In this document: in pieces, positions 17,031 through 26,431 of the stretch
How the letters are laid out: each line of letters starts with the position of its first letter
Numbering within the stretch: position 1 is the first letter of the stretch
Assembly: GCF_001956215.1 (NCBI RefSeq)
Contig: NZ_MRTQ01000004.1
Coordinates: 124,001 to 188,000, forward strand
Origin: Paenibacillus sp. FSL R5-0490
Lineage (GTDB): Bacteria; Bacillota; Bacilli; Bacillales; Cytobacillaceae
Direction of reading: 5' to 3'
Length of the DNA stretch: 64,000 nt
Translations under genes and position numbers: made by a program
The notes under the pieces: generated by a model
Database searches by the model: none
What the model was told of the DNA's origin: nothing
What the model saw: the letters and a program-made list of their open reading frames with translations, nothing else

Positions 17031-18323
17031 ATGGAAATGACATTAATTATCCTGATCGGTGCCGTTGCTGCTGTTTTGGCCAATATGAATATTGCGGTTT
17101 TCAATGATGGGCTCCGTCCAATTGTCTCCGAACATGTGGAAGGGCGGATGACGAGAAGGGACCTGGCCTTTACTGCCTTTGCGATGAGTTTCGGACTTGT
17201 AATCGGATTTGGAATACCTTTTACACTCTCGGCGAGTATCATCCTCGTTCACAGTATCCTGCTGGGAACAGATATTATCGGTTTGCTGACGCCGAAGAAT
17301 AAATGGGGAACACCGCTTGCGGCAGTAATTGGCGGTGCTTATGGAGCAGGGCTGTTAATCGGGCTCGAAGGCTTTGTGAAGCTATTCGATTATCTGCCGC
17401 TTAATTTCCTTGAAGCAATGGGAGCGGTCGGAACACCGGTCGTCGTTACCTTTATGGCATTCCCGGCACTTGCGGTTGCCATGCAATTCAGCGTTAAAAA
17501 AGGGGTCATAACATTTATCGTTTCTGCATTGATCCGTCAGCTCGCTGTCTGGCTGAATGAAAGCGGAGTTCTCACGATTTCAGGCACAACAGTAACACTG
17601 AACCAGGAAGGAATGGCCCTTATTACAGGGATGATCTTTCTGCTTGTTTTTGCCATGAAGGAAAAAGCTGAAGAAGGCTCCTCCATCGATCTTGCTGCTG
17701 TATTCAGTGATAAAGTGGCTAAAATCAGAAAAAATGTTGTGTTCTTTATGATTATTGGCGGTCTTATTGCAGCTGCTACGAATCTATGGATCATGGCAGG
17801 AGACCCAATTTCTCTGAATTTATTAGCAGAGGGTAAAGCAACAGATGCCGGAATTGCAGCGGCTGCCCGTGCGCTCGGCTTTATACCGCTTGTCGCCAGT
17901 ACAGCGATCGCAACAGGTGTATACAGCCCGGTCGGATTTACACTCATCTTCGTCGTCGGATTTTTCTCCCCGAATGTTTGGGTAGCCTTAATCGGCGGTG
18001 TCATTATTATTTTCATAGAAGTTATGCTATTAAGCTCAATTGCGAGATTCCTTGATAAATATCCCGGTGTCCGTAATTCCGGAGAAAATATCCGCAGTGC
18101 GATGACCAAGCTTCTGGAAGTAGCACTATTAATCGGCGGAGCGAACGCTGCCAATGCGATTGCACCAGGGTTTGGATTCTTCTTTATTGCCGGATTCTAT
18201 TTGCTGAATGAAGCGGCAGGACGCCCGATTGTCCGCATTGCGGTCGGCCCTGTGGGTGCCATTGCAGTCGGAATCATAGCTAATATCCTGGTAGCACTAG
18301 GCATCATGAACATACCTCAGTAA
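17031..18323 (+). CDS. yhfT: YhfT, predicted transporter
   Basis: A 430-residue integral membrane protein of the YhfT family. At least ten hydrophobic segments can be traced (LIILIGAVAAVLANMNIAVF, FGLVIGFGIPFTLSASIILVHSILL, GALIGLE..., and GANAANAIAPGFGFFFIAGF near the end), with a short cytosolic loop around EEGSSIDLAAVFSDKVAKI. It should import the operon's substrate. Downstream of yhfU by 27 bp. Substrate unknown; no member has a settled function that I know of. Confidence 0.82.
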   Translation: MEMTLIILIGAVAAVLANMNIAVFNDGLRPIVSEHVEGRMTRRDLAFTAFAMSFGLVIGFGIPFTLSASIILVHSILLGTDIIGLLTPKNKWGTPLAAVIGGAYGAGLLIGLEGFVKLFDYLPLNFLEAMGAVGTPVVVTFMAFPALAVAMQFSVKKGVITFIVSALIRQLAVWLNESGVLTISGTTVTLNQEGMALITGMIFLLVFAMKEKAEEGSSIDLAAVFSDKVAKIRKNVVFFMIIGGLIAAATNLWIMAGDPISLNLLAEGKATDAGIAAAARALGFIPLVASTAIATGVYSPVGFTLIFVVGFFSPNVWVALIGGVIIIFIEVMLLSSIARFLDKYPGVRNSGENIRSAMTKLLEVALLIGGANAANAIAPGFGFFFIAGFYLLNEAAGRPIVRIAVGPVGAIAVGIIANILVALGIMNIPQ

Positions 18324-18351
18324 AAAAACAAAGAGAACGGAGCGGACAGCC

Positions 18352-19269
18352 ATGATACAAACCGTACTTGGAAAAATTGCTCCGGAAGAATTGGGGATTT
18401 GCTCGGCTCACGAGCATCTCTCCATTGATCTTTCGAGAGTGAAAAAAGATCCGGATACGATTCTGGATGATGAACAGGGCATGCGTGAGGAACTGGAGGA
18501 TTTCTATCGTCTCGGCGGAAGGTCAATGGTGGAAGTGACAAATGACGGTATGGGCCGGGATGCTCTTGTGCTAAAAAGGCTGAGCGAGGCAACAGGGGTT
18601 CACCTTATTACATGCACAGGCTTTTATAAAGATCCTTATATCCCGGATTTTGCAGACGGCTGGAAAGCGGAGCAGTTTGCACAGCATTTTATAAAAGAAG
18701 CCAAGGAAGGGATTGCTGATACGGGCATACTTCCGGGTGTCATCGGGGAAGTGGGCACAAGCAAAAATGAAATGAAGCCGATCGAACGTGAGCTGTTAAT
18801 TGGTGCCGCCATGGCCGGCACCGAAACCGGCCTTCCGGTGACCACTCATACAACGCTCGGAACACTCGGGCTTGAGCAGGTGCAGCTGCTGACGAAGCAT
18901 GGCCTGCCGGCTGATCAGATCATTATCGGCCATCAGGACCTCAACCCGAATAAAGACGAAGTTCTCGCTGTTTTGGAAACAGGAGCCTATATCGCGTTTG
19001 ATACGATCGGAAAAAATAATTACCGTCCCGATGAAGAAAGAGCTGATTTTCTTCTTGATTTTATAAACCGCGGATATGAAAAGCAAATTCTTCTGTCAGC
19101 TGATTTGACCCGCAAATCGCATTGGAAGAAGAACGGAGGCCCGGGCTACGGTCTTGTGCTTGAGATGTTTATTCCAAAATTGAAGAAATCCGGAGTGCCG
19201 GAAAGCATCCTTCATCAATTTTTGACCGTTAATCCATCCAGAGCTTTTTCAATAAGGGAGCGATCATAG
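18352..19269 (+). CDS. php: Phosphotriesterase-homology protein Php (YhfV)
   Basis: A 305-residue amidohydrolase-superfamily TIM barrel of the phosphotriesterase-related family. Metal ligands are in the expected order: HEH in CSAHEHLSID (about residue 20), Glu in GVIGEVGTS (the bridging residue, Glu rather than carboxylated Lys as in E. coli Php), His in TTHTTLG, His in IIGHQDLNP and Asp in LLSADLTRKSHW. So a two-metal hydrolase, probably acting on a phosphoester, lactone or cyclic amide of the pathway. The stop overlaps the yhfS start by one base. Confidence 0.87.
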   Translation: MIQTVLGKIAPEELGICSAHEHLSIDLSRVKKDPDTILDDEQGMREELEDFYRLGGRSMVEVTNDGMGRDALVLKRLSEATGVHLITCTGFYKDPYIPDFADGWKAEQFAQHFIKEAKEGIADTGILPGVIGEVGTSKNEMKPIERELLIGAAMAGTETGLPVTTHTTLGTLGLEQVQLLTKHGLPADQIIIGHQDLNPNKDEVLAVLETGAYIAFDTIGKNNYRPDEERADFLLDFINRGYEKQILLSADLTRKSHWKKNGGPGYGLVLEMFIPKLKKSGVPESILHQFLTVNPSRAFSIRERS

Positions 19270-20411
19270 TGTCCACATACAACCGAGCCCAATTAAAGTA
19301 CGCAAATTCAGTTTTGCCAAGCTTATCCATACAGGAAGCACAGGAAAAACAATTCAAACTGGTTGACAGAATGAGCCGCCATTTCAAGGGCAGGCAATTT
19401 CTGTCGATGGGAGACCTTGGAGTTTCCCCAATATATAAGCGTCCGGAACAGACGTATCTTGTGGAAAGAGTTCTGGCTGATTTCTTTGAAACAGAAGACT
19501 GTGCCCTTGTCAGGGGAGCAGGAACAGGCGCGATCCGCAATATTCTAAGCATGCTTCTGTCTCCTGGAGATGAGATGTTCATTCACACGGCCCCTGTTTA
19601 TACGACGACAAAGGAAACGTTAAGAATCTTAGGCATCAAAACAGTCCAGGCAGATTACAACCATCTTGAGGAAATCAGAACGGCCATCAGAACTAATCAA
19701 AGTCCTAAAGTTTTCTATATTCAGCATGCCCGCCAGCAGCCTGCAGATCATTACCAATTGGCCGAAGTCATCAAAGCAGTGAAGGAAGAACGCCCGGATC
19801 TTCCTATCGTCGTGGATGACAATTATTGCGCATTGAAGACAAAGGGAATTGGCGTGGAATTAGGAGCGGATTACTCAACCTTTTCCGGATTTAAGCTTCT
19901 CGGGCCGGAAGGAATTGCAGTCATTGCCGGCAAAAAAGACGCCATCGAACGGGTGCATCACTATAACTATTCGGGCGGAGGCCAGGTTCAGGGCTATGAA
20001 GCCATGGAGCTGTTAAGAATGATGACCTTCGCACCTGTATCGCTGGCTATTCAGAACGAGCAGGTGGAAGAGCTCTGCCGCCGTCTGAATGAAGGCGCTG
20101 TGAGCGGGATACGCGCCGCCTACATGACGAATGCCCAATCCAAAAACGTCATTGTAGAGCTTGAAGATCCGATCGCCCAAAGCGTGATCAGCATCAGTGA
20201 CGAGTATGGGGCGGCCACTCATCCGGTTGGGGCAGAATCAAAATATGAAATCATTCCGATGATTTACCGCGTTTCCGGAAGCTTTTTGGAAGCACAGCCA
20301 GAGCTGAAGGAATATGGACTGCGCATCAATCCGATGAAATCAGGGGCTGGCACAATCATCGGCATTCTCGAAAAAGTGATACCTCTTGCAAAAGAAGTGC
20401 AGCATCGTTGA
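19269..20411 (+). CDS. yhfS: YhfS, fold-type I PLP enzyme
   Basis: A 380-residue PLP-dependent enzyme of the aminotransferase class V/cystathionine-lyase fold, YhfS family. GAGTGAIRN (about 80) is the cofactor phosphate loop, VVDDNYCALK holds the Asp that pairs with the PLP pyridine nitrogen, and SGFKLLGPEG contains the Schiff-base lysine. Starts with GTG overlapping the php stop. Together with the racemase-like YhfX it implies an amino acid or amine substrate. The reaction (lyase, transaminase) is not known. Confidence 0.82.
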   Translation: MSTYNRAQLKYANSVLPSLSIQEAQEKQFKLVDRMSRHFKGRQFLSMGDLGVSPIYKRPEQTYLVERVLADFFETEDCALVRGAGTGAIRNILSMLLSPGDEMFIHTAPVYTTTKETLRILGIKTVQADYNHLEEIRTAIRTNQSPKVFYIQHARQQPADHYQLAEVIKAVKEERPDLPIVVDDNYCALKTKGIGVELGADYSTFSGFKLLGPEGIAVIAGKKDAIERVHHYNYSGGGQVQGYEAMELLRMMTFAPVSLAIQNEQVEELCRRLNEGAVSGIRAAYMTNAQSKNVIVELEDPIAQSVISISDEYGAATHPVGAESKYEIIPMIYRVSGSFLEAQPELKEYGLRINPMKSGAGTIIGILEKVIPLAKEVQHR

Positions 20412-20438
20412 TACCCGTAAATAAAGGGGGAAACTTCC

Positions 20439-21599
20439 ATGTTTTTAGATGTAACAAAGCGCAGAAATCCTAAGCTTATTCAATCGGGTGTCACCTTGCA
20501 TCAAAGCGGGCAAATACCCCCGAATACGTACGTAATTGACCTCGATATACTCGGAGAAAATGTAGCAGCTCTGGCAAAAACGGCAAAAAACCATGACTTT
20601 ACGCTTTATTTCATGAGCAAGCAGCTTGGAAGGCTTCCGTTTATAGGCCAGTTTATTGCAGAGCACGGCATTGAAAAGGCGGTTGCTGTTGAATTCGATG
20701 AAGCCAAAACACTGGCAGAAGGCGGCGTTGAAATAGGAAATGTCGGCCACCTGGTGCAGCCGGGAAAAAATCAGTGGCAGGAAGTGCTGTCATGGAATCC
20801 TGAGGTCATTACCCTATTTTCCCTTGCACGTGCCAGACAGCTTTCTGAAGCGGCTGTTCACTCAGGAACGGTGCAGGATGTACTTCTAAGGGTGTATGCA
20901 GAAGGGGATATGATTTATCCCGGACAGCAGGGCGGCTTTCGATTGGAAAAGCTGGATGAAGAACTTCCCGAACTGGCCGGGCTTCCCGGGATTAACGTAG
21001 CAGGCGTCACAACCTTCCCGAACTTTCAGCTCTCTGAAGATAAGAAAAGCATGGAACCGACTCCTAACTTTACAACCCTTTTAAAAGCAAAAGACATTCT
21101 GGAGAAAAAGGGCATTACTGTCAAACAGGTAAACGGTCCAAGTGCGACCAGCTGTGAAACCATACCGTTCCTGGCAGAACAGGGTGTAACACATGGAGAA
21201 CCGGGACATGCCCTTACCGGAACGACCCCGCTGCATGCGTACCGGGATCTCCCCGAGAAACCTGCCATTGTATATGTAACGGAAGTGTCCCACCAGGATC
21301 AGGAGCATTATTATGTCATCGGCGGGGGCTACTACGGCCGCTCCCATTTAACCGGGTGCCTGGTCGGAAGCGATGAAAAAGACATATTGAAGCAGTATGT
21401 AAAAGCAATTGAACCGGCTCCTGAAGCGATTGATTACTATGGTGCGATTGAGAAACCGGACGGCTTTCAGGTTTCTGAAGGAGATACAGCTGTTTTCTCT
21501 TTCCGCACCCAGGTGTTCGTCACAAGGGCCCATATTGCCCTGGTAAAAGGAATTCAAAGCGGAAAGCCGGAACTGGTACACTTTGAGAGGAAGTGGTAA
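20439..21599 (+). CDS. yhfX: YhfX, alanine-racemase-like PLP protein
   Basis: A 386-residue protein with the fold-type III PLP barrel at its N-terminus, as in alanine racemase. The residue expected to hold PLP is the Lys in LYFMSKQLGR (about 67), replacing the usual VxKANAYG context, so the phosphate and substrate pockets differ from true racemases. GVTHGEPGHALTGTTPLH and VIGGGYYGRSH are family hallmarks of YhfX. It may racemise or decarboxylate the amino compound handled by YhfS. Strong ribosome binding site AAAGGGGG. Confidence 0.82.
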   Translation: MFLDVTKRRNPKLIQSGVTLHQSGQIPPNTYVIDLDILGENVAALAKTAKNHDFTLYFMSKQLGRLPFIGQFIAEHGIEKAVAVEFDEAKTLAEGGVEIGNVGHLVQPGKNQWQEVLSWNPEVITLFSLARARQLSEAAVHSGTVQDVLLRVYAEGDMIYPGQQGGFRLEKLDEELPELAGLPGINVAGVTTFPNFQLSEDKKSMEPTPNFTTLLKAKDILEKKGITVKQVNGPSATSCETIPFLAEQGVTHGEPGHALTGTTPLHAYRDLPEKPAIVYVTEVSHQDQEHYYVIGGGYYGRSHLTGCLVGSDEKDILKQYVKAIEPAPEAIDYYGAIEKPDGFQVSEGDTAVFSFRTQVFVTRAHIALVKGIQSGKPELVHFERKW

Positions 21600-21601
21600 G
21601 G

Positions 21602-22795
21602 ATGGCAAAAGCAATTCTGCTGGTAATTGACAGCTTTGGCATAGGCGCAATGGAGGATTGCGGAGAGTTCAGCCCTTCTGACTGCAGAGCCAATACCTAT
21701 AAGCATATCCGGGAATCGGCTGATTTTTTAAAAATCCCAACTCTATATAACCTTGGGCTGGGGGCACTTGTGGATGGGAAGGCAGCCCCTGCCAATGCTT
21801 ACGGCTTCTCGGCACTGGCCCATCACGGGGCAGATACGTACCTCGGACATCAGGAAATTGCCGGAAGCTGCCCGAAGCGCTCAAATAAAAGGCTAATGAA
21901 AGATATTCATCGAGACCTGGGTAAGGCATTAACAGAAGCGGGCTATGGGATTGAATACCCCTGGAAAGACCGGCCGGTGCTATTAGTAAACGGTGCCTGT
22001 GTCATCGGAGATAATCTTGAGTCCTCACTGGGAAACATCATCAATTTAACCGCTGATTTTAATAGAATGCCTTTCCAGGAATTAAAGGAAGTCGGGAAAA
22101 TTGTCCGCCAGAATGTCGACACCAGCCGGGTCATTGCGTTTGGAGGACCCTATACAACCATTGAACATATCCTGTCAGTTGTTCATGAAAAAAATTCAGG
22201 CCAGTGGGGAGTGGATGCCCCGAAGGCCAAGGTGTACGGAAAAGGCTATGAAGTCTATCACATGGGCTACGGTGTAAACATAGACGGACAATTTCCGATG
22301 ATCGCTGCCCGGCATGGACTCAAAGTCCACCGGATTGGCAAAACGGCAGATGTTCTGCATGGTGAAGGACCTGCAGAACCAATTGTCGATACTGAAAAAG
22401 TATTACAAGCTTTGGAGAGTGCTTATTTAGAAGAAAAAGAGGATGCGGCATTTCTGGTAAATGTACAGGAGACCGATTTGGCAGGCCATGCGGAAGATAC
22501 AGAATGGTATGCGAGTCTGCTCAATACAACCGATCAGTGGCTCGCGGAATTCCTTCCCAAGATGGAAGAGGACGACCTGATCATGATCATGGCCGACCAT
22601 GGCAACGACCCGACCATCGGCCATTCCAACCATACGAGAGAATACGTTCCAATACTCGCTGCAGGGAAACGGGTAAAACCGGTTAACCTCGGAAAACGCA
22701 ATTCGATGGCAGACGTTGGGGCGACATTCAGCGAATTTTTTGGACTGCCAGCCACTGAGGAAGGCGAGAGTTTTTTGGAGATAATGATAGATTAG
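21602..22795 (+). CDS. yhfW: YhfW, phosphopentomutase-like metalloenzyme
   Basis: A 397-residue enzyme of the alkaline-phosphatase superfamily, closest to phosphopentomutase (DeoB) in motif set: LLVIDSFGIGAM at the N-terminus (metal-binding Asp), and MADHGNDPTIGHSNHTREYVPIL near the C-terminus (Asp, His and His ligands). The nucleophile Thr region (GADTYLGHQEIAGSCPKR) is modified from DeoB. ATG 21602 is preferred over GTG 21593, which overlaps yhfX. It suggests a sugar-phosphate or phosphonate intermediate. Last gene; a terminator follows at once. Confidence 0.83.
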   Translation: MAKAILLVIDSFGIGAMEDCGEFSPSDCRANTYKHIRESADFLKIPTLYNLGLGALVDGKAAPANAYGFSALAHHGADTYLGHQEIAGSCPKRSNKRLMKDIHRDLGKALTEAGYGIEYPWKDRPVLLVNGACVIGDNLESSLGNIINLTADFNRMPFQELKEVGKIVRQNVDTSRVIAFGGPYTTIEHILSVVHEKNSGQWGVDAPKAKVYGKGYEVYHMGYGVNIDGQFPMIAARHGLKVHRIGKTADVLHGEGPAEPIVDTEKVLQALESAYLEEKEDAAFLVNVQETDLAGHAEDTEWYASLLNTTDQWLAEFLPKMEEDDLIMIMADHGNDPTIGHSNHTREYVPILAAGKRVKPVNLGKRNSMADVGATFSEFFGLPATEEGESFLEIMID

Positions 22796-22800
22796 GAGAG

Positions 22801-22833
22801 ATGCTGGAGCCAGATGGTTTCAGTATTTTTTTG
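22801..22833 (+). terminator. Terminator of the yhf operon
   Basis: ATGCTGGAGCC, AGAT loop, GGTTTCAGTAT form an 11-bp stem (three G-U pairs) followed by TTTTTTT. Confidence 0.75.
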
Positions 22834-22916
22834 TATTTCCTGATTTTTCTAGTAATATTTAACCGGGTAAAAAGATATAATCCATATATGAAATATTTAC
22901 TAATGGAGTGAAATAT

Positions 22917-24653
22917 ATGAAAAAGCTCAGCACTAGAATAGCATTGGTTATGGCTCTTGGCATGGCAATTGTTTTACTCGGCAATATTGCTATGCTCTAC
23001 TTAAGCACGAAAAATTCAGTAGAGTCCTCTATTGAAAATTTTAGTTTAAGAATTGCAGACAATATTTCCTCAAAAATGGAAACAGAGAAGTATGAGGATT
23101 TTTTGAAGAATCCCGATCAGTCTGAGGCTTACTGGGACCTTCGGGAACAGCTGAATGATTTTCGGGAGAAAACGGGTGCGTTTTACGTTTATACTCTAAT
23201 GGCTGATTCCGAGAAGAAAGAACTCTTTATAATGGTTGATGGCCTGCCGAAGGACTCCGATATTGCTGCAGACATTAAAACACCGACAACGGCTACAACA
23301 TATAAAGATATTTCTCCTGTCCTGGATGGAAAATCCTCAAGCTCACCAATCGTTCATGATCCGGAATATGGCGATTATCTTTCAGCTTTTGTGCCAATTA
23401 AAAACGATGGCAAAGTAATCGGGATTCTGGGTGTAGACATCAATGCAGAGAATGTTAACAGCATTTCAGATCAAGTACTCCTGGAAGTGCTGCCGATGAA
23501 CCTGGTGATAAATATACTGTTAATCCTTGCCGTGGTGACCATTCTGGCCTGGTTCGTCAAAAGAAGACTGCACCCGCTGCAAAGCATCAGTTCGGCCGCT
23601 CAATTAATGGCTGATGGCGATCTTCGCGGAGCAGAAGAGAAGGCAAGTTCGATTAAAATAAAAGGAAATGACGAAATTAGACATGTGACAGAGTCTTTCA
23701 AAAAAATGACACAGTCTACGAAGGAGATGGTTAAAGACATAAAATTATCTTCAGAAGCACTCCTGGTTTCTTCAGGGAAAATAGAAAACAAGGTGGAAGA
23801 AATCAGTCAGGCCAGCAGCCTGATTGTCAGAGGGATTCAGGAAGTGGCAGGGGCTACTGATACACAGCTGATCAGAAGCGAGGAATCTGCCAAAGCAATC
23901 GAAGAAATGGCTATAGGCATTCAGCGTATTGCAGAAGCTTCGACAGATGTGAGCGAACAATCCAATACAGTTACACAGCAGGTAAAAGAAGGATTTGATG
24001 AGGTTCAATCCATCATCCGGCAGATTAATGAGATTAAAAAGACTGTAAATGACTCATCTCAATTTATAGAAGAGCTGGGTACGCAGGCTATTGAAATTGA
24101 AGATATCGTGAACCTGATATCCGGTATAGCGGAGCAAACCAATCTGCTTGCATTAAATGCAGCCATTGAAGCAGCAAGGGCAGGCGAACATGGCAAAGGC
24201 TTCGCGGTGGTATCCCAGGAGGTTAAAAAGCTGGCAGAAGGTTCAAAAGCATCAGCTGGACAAATTGCCGAAAAGTTAAATCACTTTAGATCGTCTATTG
24301 AACAGGCAGTCGGAAATATGCATGCGAGCTCAGGAAAAGTGGAAGAAGGCACTGTTCTGGTTAATAGCGCCGGCGAGAAATTCAACCAGATTCTGCATGC
24401 GGTTGAAGGGGTTACCGGGGAAATCCAGGAGGTTTCTGCTGTAACAGAAGAGCTCTCAGCCGGATCGGAAGAGATTTCTGCATCCATTGATGAATTTGCC
24501 GGTCTATCTAAAGACACTGCACAAGTTTCCCGCCAGGTCGCTGCCTCAACAGACCAGCAGGAGAATGCGGTAGAAAAGATTTCAGAGCTGACTCTTCAGC
24601 TTAGCAGTCTTTCTAAACAGCTGGAACAGTCGGTGGAGAAGTTTAAATTATAA
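22917..24653 (+). CDS. Membrane methyl-accepting chemotaxis protein
   Basis: A 578-residue transmembrane chemoreceptor. TM1 is about residues 8-28 ([21 protein letters not shown]), an extracellular Cache-type sensor spans about 30-190 ([21 protein letters not shown] ... [29 protein letters not shown]), TM2 about 200-218 ([20 protein letters not shown]), then HAMP and the signalling hairpin ([30 protein letters not shown]). ATG 22917 is chosen for its GGAG spacing. Ligand unknown. TATAAT (22876-22881) is a likely -10 box with no convincing -35. It is monocistronic with a terminator. Confidence 0.9.
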   Translation: MKKLSTRIALVMALGMAIVLLGNIAMLYLSTKNSVESSIENFSLRIADNISSKMETEKYEDFLKNPDQSEAYWDLREQLNDFREKTGAFYVYTLMADSEKKELFIMVDGLPKDSDIAADIKTPTTATTYKDISPVLDGKSSSSPIVHDPEYGDYLSAFVPIKNDGKVIGILGVDINAENVNSISDQVLLEVLPMNLVINILLILAVVTILAWFVKRRLHPLQSISSAAQLMADGDLRGAEEKASSIKIKGNDEIRHVTESFKKMTQSTKEMVKDIKLSSEALLVSSGKIENKVEEISQASSLIVRGIQEVAGATDTQLIRSEESAKAIEEMAIGIQRIAEASTDVSEQSNTVTQQVKEGFDEVQSIIRQINEIKKTVNDSSQFIEELGTQAIEIEDIVNLISGIAEQTNLLALNAAIEAARAGEHGKGFAVVSQEVKKLAEGSKASAGQIAEKLNHFRSSIEQAVGNMHASSGKVEEGTVLVNSAGEKFNQILHAVEGVTGEIQEVSAVTEELSAGSEEISASIDEFAGLSKDTAQVSRQVAASTDQQENAVEKISELTLQLSSLSKQLEQSVEKFKL

Positions 24654-24659
24654 ATTGGG

Positions 24660-24692
24660 AGCCGTTCTCTATAGAGAGCGGCTTTTCTTTTC
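24660..24692 (+). terminator. Terminator after chemoreceptor
   Basis: AGCCGTTCTC, TATA loop, GAGAGCGGCT (10-bp stem, one G-U), then TTTCTTTT. Confidence 0.88.
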
Positions 24693-24839
24693 TACACCTA
24701 TCCCTTGGTCCTATCCGGAAAATTAAACCATTTGATCGAGTTTTTTAACTAATCCTATAGGGAAACAAGCAAAGGTGAACATATGACTTTAATAAAAGGA
24801 GGGCAATTGTTTAAAAAAAACATAAAGAGGAGTGTCCAA

Positions 24840-25457
24840 GTGAATTACATAAAGTGGATTGCGGCAGCAGCCGCAATGGTATTTGTGCTGAGTTTCAGCC
24901 AGCCGAAGGCAGATGCTGCAGTTTTAAAGAATGGCTCAGCAGGCCCGGAGGTTACATATATTCAATCAGCATTACAAAAGCTTGGTTATTTTAACACAGA
25001 CCATACAGGGTATTATGGAATGGTAACAGAGAACGCCGTTAGAAACTTTCAATATGATTTCGGTTTAGCAGCTGATGGCATTGTAGGAGTTAACACAGCA
25101 GAAATGCTTAGGAATGTAGACATGCTGGCCCATGTGGTTTATGGGGAAGCGCGCGGAGAAAGCTATGAAGGCCAGGTAGCAGTTGCCGCTGTCATTCTCA
25201 ATCGCATGGAGTCAAATGAGTTTCCTAATACTCTCTCCAATGTCATTTTCCAAAAGAATGCCATTACAGCTGTGAATGACGGCCAGTACTGGCTGCAGCC
25301 TGATACCACAGCTTATCAGGCGGTAAGAGATGCCTTTGATGGATGGGATCCCACCGGTGGCGCCGTCTATTATTACAATCCTTATACAGCTGCAGATCAA
25401 TGGATATTTACTAGAACAGTCATTAAACAAATCGGCAATCACAATTTTGCCTATTAA
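24840..25457 (+). CDS. sleB: SleB/CwlJ-type cell wall hydrolase
   Basis: A 205-residue exported peptidoglycan hydrolase. GTG 24840 follows AGAGGAG with seven-base spacing and starts a signal peptide (MNYIKWIAAAAAMVFVLSFSQPKADAA). An in-frame ATG at 24783 and TTG at 24807 also have weaker ribosome binding sites. Domains: PG_binding_1 (about 30-88, VTYIQSALQKLGYFN ... NFQYDFGLAADGIVG), then Hydrolase_2 (about 92-205) with the catalytic-Glu region VVYGEARGESYEGQVAVAAVILNR. This is the germination cortex lytic transglycosylase architecture of SleB, and marks a spore former. No ypeB follows, so it may be a SleB paralogue; the symbol is by similarity. Confidence 0.82.
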   Translation: MNYIKWIAAAAAMVFVLSFSQPKADAAVLKNGSAGPEVTYIQSALQKLGYFNTDHTGYYGMVTENAVRNFQYDFGLAADGIVGVNTAEMLRNVDMLAHVVYGEARGESYEGQVAVAAVILNRMESNEFPNTLSNVIFQKNAITAVNDGQYWLQPDTTAYQAVRDAFDGWDPTGGAVYYYNPYTAADQWIFTRTVIKQIGNHNFAY

Positions 25458-25464
25458 AACATGG

Positions 25465-25497
25465 GGCACCTTACCTGTACAAGCAGGAAAAGGTGCC
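25465..25497. other. Nested inverted repeat after sleB-like gene
   Basis: GGCACCTT ... AAGGTGCC enclosing CCTG/CAGG, a strong stem-loop immediately after the stop. The following bases (ATATTTGG) are not a clean T run, so termination is possible but not certain. Confidence 0.55.
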
Positions 25498-25657
25498 ATA
25501 TTTGGTTCTGATGGAAAATTCGAATGAAAGTCTGGTAATTTATATTACAAAACTATTAAAATCCATTTAATTTGTAACAAAAAAAGAGTTTTACTGAAAT
25601 CTATCTGTTATCTAACGGTGTTAATATGTTCCTATCAAGGGACATAAAGGAGATATC

Positions 25658-26227
25658 ATGAAGAAATTAGTAATCTATTTAGTAACAGCTGTTTTTCTAT
25701 CGTTTGGATTTTCCAATGTCACTTCAGCCGCCGGAAATACACATACTGTGAAACAAGGAGATACGCTTTGGGCCATCTCTAAAAAATATAGCGTAACAGT
25801 ACAGCAAATTAAATCATGGAATAAATTAACTTCAGATAAAATCAAACCTAAGCAAGTTTTAAAGGTTACCGGAGCTTCAGCAAAAGCTGCAGCACCTAAA
25901 AAGACAGCTGTAAAGGCTGCATCATCAACGAAAGCTTATAAAGAAATTAAAGTGAATGCAACTGCCTATACTGCCAGCTGCAAGGGCTGCAGCGGCATAA
26001 CCTATACAGGAATCAATCTGAAAAAGAACCCGAACGCCAAGGTTATTTCAGTCGATCCAAAAATCATTCCTCTGGGATCTAAAGTATTTGTTCCTGGTTA
26101 TGGAGAAGCCATTGCAGGTGACAAAGGCTCTGCGGTAAGAGGAAATAAAATAGACGTCTTTATTCCAAATAAACAGCGTGCACTCCAGTGGGGCAGCAAG
26201 ACAATAACGATAAAAGTATATAAATAA
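25658..26227 (+). CDS. yocH: LysM + 3D domain wall protein (YocH-like)
   Basis: A 189-residue secreted wall protein. Signal peptide MKKLVIYLVTAVFLSFGFSNVTSAAG, then one LysM repeat (about 28-71, HTVKQGDTLWAISKKYSVTVQQIKSWN) for peptidoglycan binding, an Ala/Lys linker and a C-terminal 3D domain (about 95-189) named for its aspartates; GDKGSAVRGNKIDVF is visible. In B. subtilis YocH is a putative autolysin of the WalRK regulon. No properly spaced WalR box (TGTWAH-N5-TGTWAH) was found here. Symbol by similarity. Confidence 0.8.
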   Translation: MKKLVIYLVTAVFLSFGFSNVTSAAGNTHTVKQGDTLWAISKKYSVTVQQIKSWNKLTSDKIKPKQVLKVTGASAKAAAPKKTAVKAASSTKAYKEIKVNATAYTASCKGCSGITYTGINLKKNPNAKVISVDPKIIPLGSKVFVPGYGEAIAGDKGSAVRGNKIDVFIPNKQRALQWGSKTITIKVYK

Positions 26228-26234
26228 TAGAGTG

Positions 26235-26266
26235 AGAGAATCTTCCTGGTGGAGGTTCTTTTTTTT
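26235..26266 (+). terminator. Terminator after yocH-like gene
   Basis: AGAATCTTC, CTGGT-type loop, GGAGGTTCT then TTTTTTT. Its stem-loop sequence is closely related to the terminator at 29661-29690. Confidence 0.8.
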
Positions 26267-26431
26267 ATTTTGGTAAAATGCCATCTATCTGTCTAGAGTG
26301 TATTGGGGTATTTTTAACTATGTATATACTAATATTGGATAAAATGTAATATTTATATACCATTAAACAAGTCGATCTGTTAATATAAATTATATTTGCA
26401 AATTTGGATCAAAGTCAGGAGACTATGAACA

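Noticed and set aside
25600-25640. WalR box before the yocH-like gene
   Set aside because: TGTTAT and TGTTAA are separated by 7, not 5 bases; spacing does not fit.
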